From an uncultured Bacteroidota bacterium (lineage in GTDB: Bacteria > Bacteroidota > Bacteroidia > JABEUT01), in contig CAIPDV010000042.1 of NCBI GenBank assembly GCA_903863935.1, forward strand, positions 132,869 through 196,868: DNA of 64,000 nt, read 5' to 3'. This document shows, piece after piece, positions 62,083 through 64,000 of the stretch (its first letter is position 1; the number at the start of each line of letters is the position of its first letter). The translations under genes and the position numbers were made by a program. The notes below the pieces were generated by a model. It ran no database searches, was not told where the DNA came from, and saw only the letters and a list, made by a program, of their open reading frames with translations.

Positions 62083-62112
62083 AAGTCCGCTCTGATTACT
62101 CAGAACGGACTT
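62083..62112. terminator. Orphan terminator-like hairpin between divergent genes
   Basis: 13-bp stem with one mismatch (AAGTCCGCTCTGA / TCAGAACGGACTT) around TTAC; on the minus strand it is followed by TTTTAA. No gene ends next to it. Confidence 0.5.
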
Positions 62113-62271
62113 CACACAAAAACTAATTCACACTTTTAAAGGATAGTGTGGCGGGGAATAAAACCCTACAAGAACCCCTGAAAACAAACCTTATTGAAAG
62201 CATAAACGTAGTTATATTCAAATTATTATGAATGCATTACATTTTATAATAAATGTGTAAACTTTAAACAA

Positions 62272-62279
62272 TAACTTTG
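62272..62279 (+). promoter_or_regulatory. -7 promoter box of the phospholipase-D-like gene
   Basis: TAACTTTG, perfect match, 21 bases before ATG 62301. Confidence 0.6.
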
Positions 62280-62300
62280 TTTGGTTATTTAACGCCACTT

Positions 62301-64000
62301 ATGAGAACCATTAGGATTGCCTTGTTTTGCTTCATACTTTTTCTCCCCTTTGCTAAAGGAGTTTCCCAGACTACATTAATTCAGGAAAACTTCACAACGT
62401 ATGATGGTACCTCATCTACAGTTCCTGTAGGATGGAACTTCGGGTATAATGGAAATTATACCAGCACTGCTTACTCGGGAGTTAGTGGACCCAATTCATA
62501 TAAATTTGGAGCTACTGGAGCAACCATTACTACTCCAGTCTTTTCAAATGCAGATAGTCTTCGATTCTGGATGCGTGGTGCCTCGGTAGACACATTAAGC
62601 TCTCTCACCATTTTATATACCGTAAACACATTTAAATGGGATACACTTGCAAAAATTATTCCAATTTCAAATAGCGGAAAAAATATGGGGTTCCATGTTC
62701 CGGATACTGCCGTACAATTGCAATTTACGTATACAAAATCTACAGGCAATTTAGCCTTCGACGATTTTCTTCTGATAAGAGATACAACGCTTCCGCAAAT
62801 AAAAGGCGGAGCTATCTCGAATATCAGAGTTTACTTTAATAACCCGGTTGATACAACCCTTTCAGCCGGAGTGAATGCAGTATTTCTGAACGGAACTCTG
62901 ACGGATACCCTTGTTGCTTATATAAACCGGGCCAACTATACAATTGACATAACTCAATATGATTACACAGCATATTCAAGTGACCAACTCAGCCATATAG
63001 CCATAGCCATAAATGCTGCCTATAACAGGGGTGTTAAAATACGGTGGATATATAATGGAAGTTCGGCCAACCGAGGACTTAAACTGCTTGACACCAATAT
63101 TGCAACATTAGCAAGCCCTACTGGCGGACCCTACAACATAATGCACGATAAATTTGTTGTGTTTGATGCTCATTCACCGGATTCGCTTATGCCTATTGTA
63201 TGGACCGGTTCAGCCGATTGGAGCAGAGATCAAATGGATTCAGATTACAACAACATTATCATCTTTCAGAACCAGAAACTGGCATTAGCCTATACGGCGG
63301 AATTCAACCAGATGTGGGGAGATACTGCTATGTTGCCTGATACACTCAACTCCAAATTCGGGCCAAAAAAATCCAATCTCGGACAACATTTATTCAATGT
63401 GGGTGGTGTGCAGGTGGAACTCTATTTCAGCCCTACAGATAGCACAAACAGCCATATTTTACAAAGCATCAATTCTGCGAATACAGACCTTTATTTTGGT
63501 GTTTATACATTTACTGAAACCTCAGATGCGAATGCAATTGCAAATCAATTCAACGGTGGGATTTATACAGCCGGGATACTTGACCAGTATAGCACAGCTT
63601 ATGCAGCTTATCCCATTCTTAATGCAGCCCTTGGAAATACCAACCTGAAAGTTTTTACCAGCAGCAATACTATTTACCACAACAAATACCTTATTGTTGA
63701 TGCTTCAAATTTTTGCTCGGACCCTCAAGTGCTTACTGGTTCGCATAATTGGAGTAATTCCGCCGACCGCCAAAATGATGAAAACACGGTGATAGTGCAT
63801 AGTGATACTATTGCGAATATCTATTACCAGGCCTTTTCTGCAGATTTTTCTTCATTGGGCGGAACCCTTACTCGAATTCCGAATTGTGTACTATCTGGTA
63901 AAAATGAAGTTAAGAATAAACCACTGGTTTCCGTTTATCCTAATCCTACAACAGGAATTCTTACAATTGAAGGGCAACTTAAAGGCTCAGTAATTTCTTT
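62301..64000 (+). CDS. Secreted phospholipase-D-like protein with T9SS sorting domain (3' end outside window)
   Basis: At least 566 residues, open to the window end. Signal peptide MRTIRIALFCFILFLPFAKG. Residues ~30-155 form a beta-rich domain typical of secreted Bacteroidota proteins (TPVFSNADSLRFWMRG, LAFDDFLLIRDTTLP). Then a phospholipase D-type tandem: HKD motif 1 HDKFVVFD (His282, Lys284, Asp289) with GSADW, and motif 2 HNKYLIVD (His460, Lys462, Asp467) with GSHNW. Both are intact, so it should be catalytic as a phosphodiesterase, such as a lipase or nuclease. The end begins a T9SS type A sorting domain (LVSVYPNPTTGILTIEG, about residue 543). It is transcribed away from the GT9 gene. Confidence 0.88.
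   Translation, partial: MRTIRIALFCFILFLPFAKGVSQTTLIQENFTTYDGTSSTVPVGWNFGYNGNYTSTAYSGVSGPNSYKFGATGATITTPVFSNADSLRFWMRGASVDTLSSLTILYTVNTFKWDTLAKIIPISNSGKNMGFHVPDTAVQLQFTYTKSTGNLAFDDFLLIRDTTLPQIKGGAISNIRVYFNNPVDTTLSAGVNAVFLNGTLTDTLVAYINRANYTIDITQYDYTAYSSDQLSHIAIAINAAYNRGVKIRWIYNGSSANRGLKLLDTNIATLASPTGGPYNIMHDKFVVFDAHSPDSLMPIVWTGSADWSRDQMDSDYNNIIIFQNQKLALAYTAEFNQMWGDTAMLPDTLNSKFGPKKSNLGQHLFNVGGVQVELYFSPTDSTNSHILQSINSANTDLYFGVYTFTETSDANAIANQFNGGIYTAGILDQYSTAYAAYPILNAALGNTNLKVFTSSNTIYHNKYLIVDASNFCSDPQVLTGSHNWSNSADRQNDENTVIVHSDTIANIYYQAFSADFSSLGGTLTRIPNCVLSGKNEVKNKPLVSVYPNPTTGILTIEGQLKGSVIS

Overview
The window is chromosomal DNA of a member of the Bacteroidota. The evidence is consistent: type IX secretion (T9SS) components (a PorP/SprF-family protein, PorQ, and a PorV-type protein coupled to a giant C25 gingipain-like peptidase), secreted proteins with T9SS C-terminal sorting domains and SprB repeats, promoters of the TAnnTTTG type directly before many genes with no Shine-Dalgarno motif, a bacillithiol gene (bshC), and a probable glycine-lipid acyltransferase pair. 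A genus cannot be named from the sequence alone. No rRNA, tRNA, CRISPR array, prophage, transposase or origin was recognised; the window is mostly conserved housekeeping genome.

Layout. 1-4.4 kb: end of a TPR protein, a GNAT acetyltransferase, a PorP/SprF protein, an unknown exported protein and a PlsC-type acyltransferase. 4.5-8.8 kb: a tight operon of a DUF4175-type membrane/coiled-coil protein, an RsbW-like ATPase and ybeY. 9-10.3 kb: a small lipoprotein and an OmpA-domain lipoprotein. 10.4-17 kb, minus strand: a LysM/periplasmic-binding fusion, guaA, bshC and rimO. 17.2-24.5 kb: an L,D-transpeptidase-like protein, a 1737-residue kelch/SprB-repeat T9SS cargo and a small T9SS cargo. 24.5-27.6 kb, minus: rpsT, efp and a TPR lipoprotein. 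27.8-31.1 kb, plus: glsA/glsB-like acyltransferases and ispH. 31.2-34.4 kb, minus: a T9SS-domain remnant, cmk, porQ and sucD. 35-42 kb: a small winged-helix protein, then minus-strand obg, a phosphohexomutase, and an operon for surface polysaccharide (Gfo/Idh oxidoreductase, lipoprotein, polyprenyl-phosphate sugar transferase). 42-51 kb: pcm, an outer-membrane beta-barrel protein, smpB and the PorU-like/PorV-like pair. 51-54.7 kb, minus: lon, a pyruvoyl-tetrahydropterin synthase-type gene and folE. 54.8-61 kb, plus: dapB, trhO, recJ, cysD and cysN. 61-64 kb: a GT9 glycosyltransferase and a truncated phospholipase-D-like T9SS cargo that runs off the end.

How it fits together. Several genes serve export and display at the outer membrane: PorQ, PorP/SprF and the PorV/C25 pair are T9SS machinery or relatives, and the SprB-repeat, phospholipase-D-like and small T9SS proteins are likely cargo. 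Lipid A/O-antigen or capsule type genes, the amino-acid lipid pair and the lipoproteins add to the envelope theme.

The least ordinary feature is the load of short palindromic repeats between genes, of at least seven sequence families. Some lie inside genes: one family supplies the last codons of rimO and the stop of the PlsC-type gene, and bshC carries two in-frame repeat insertions, one of them a 30-bp tandem array. The other recurring signal is promoters so close to start codons that glsB, ispH, pcm and lon are predicted to make leaderless or nearly leaderless mRNA.
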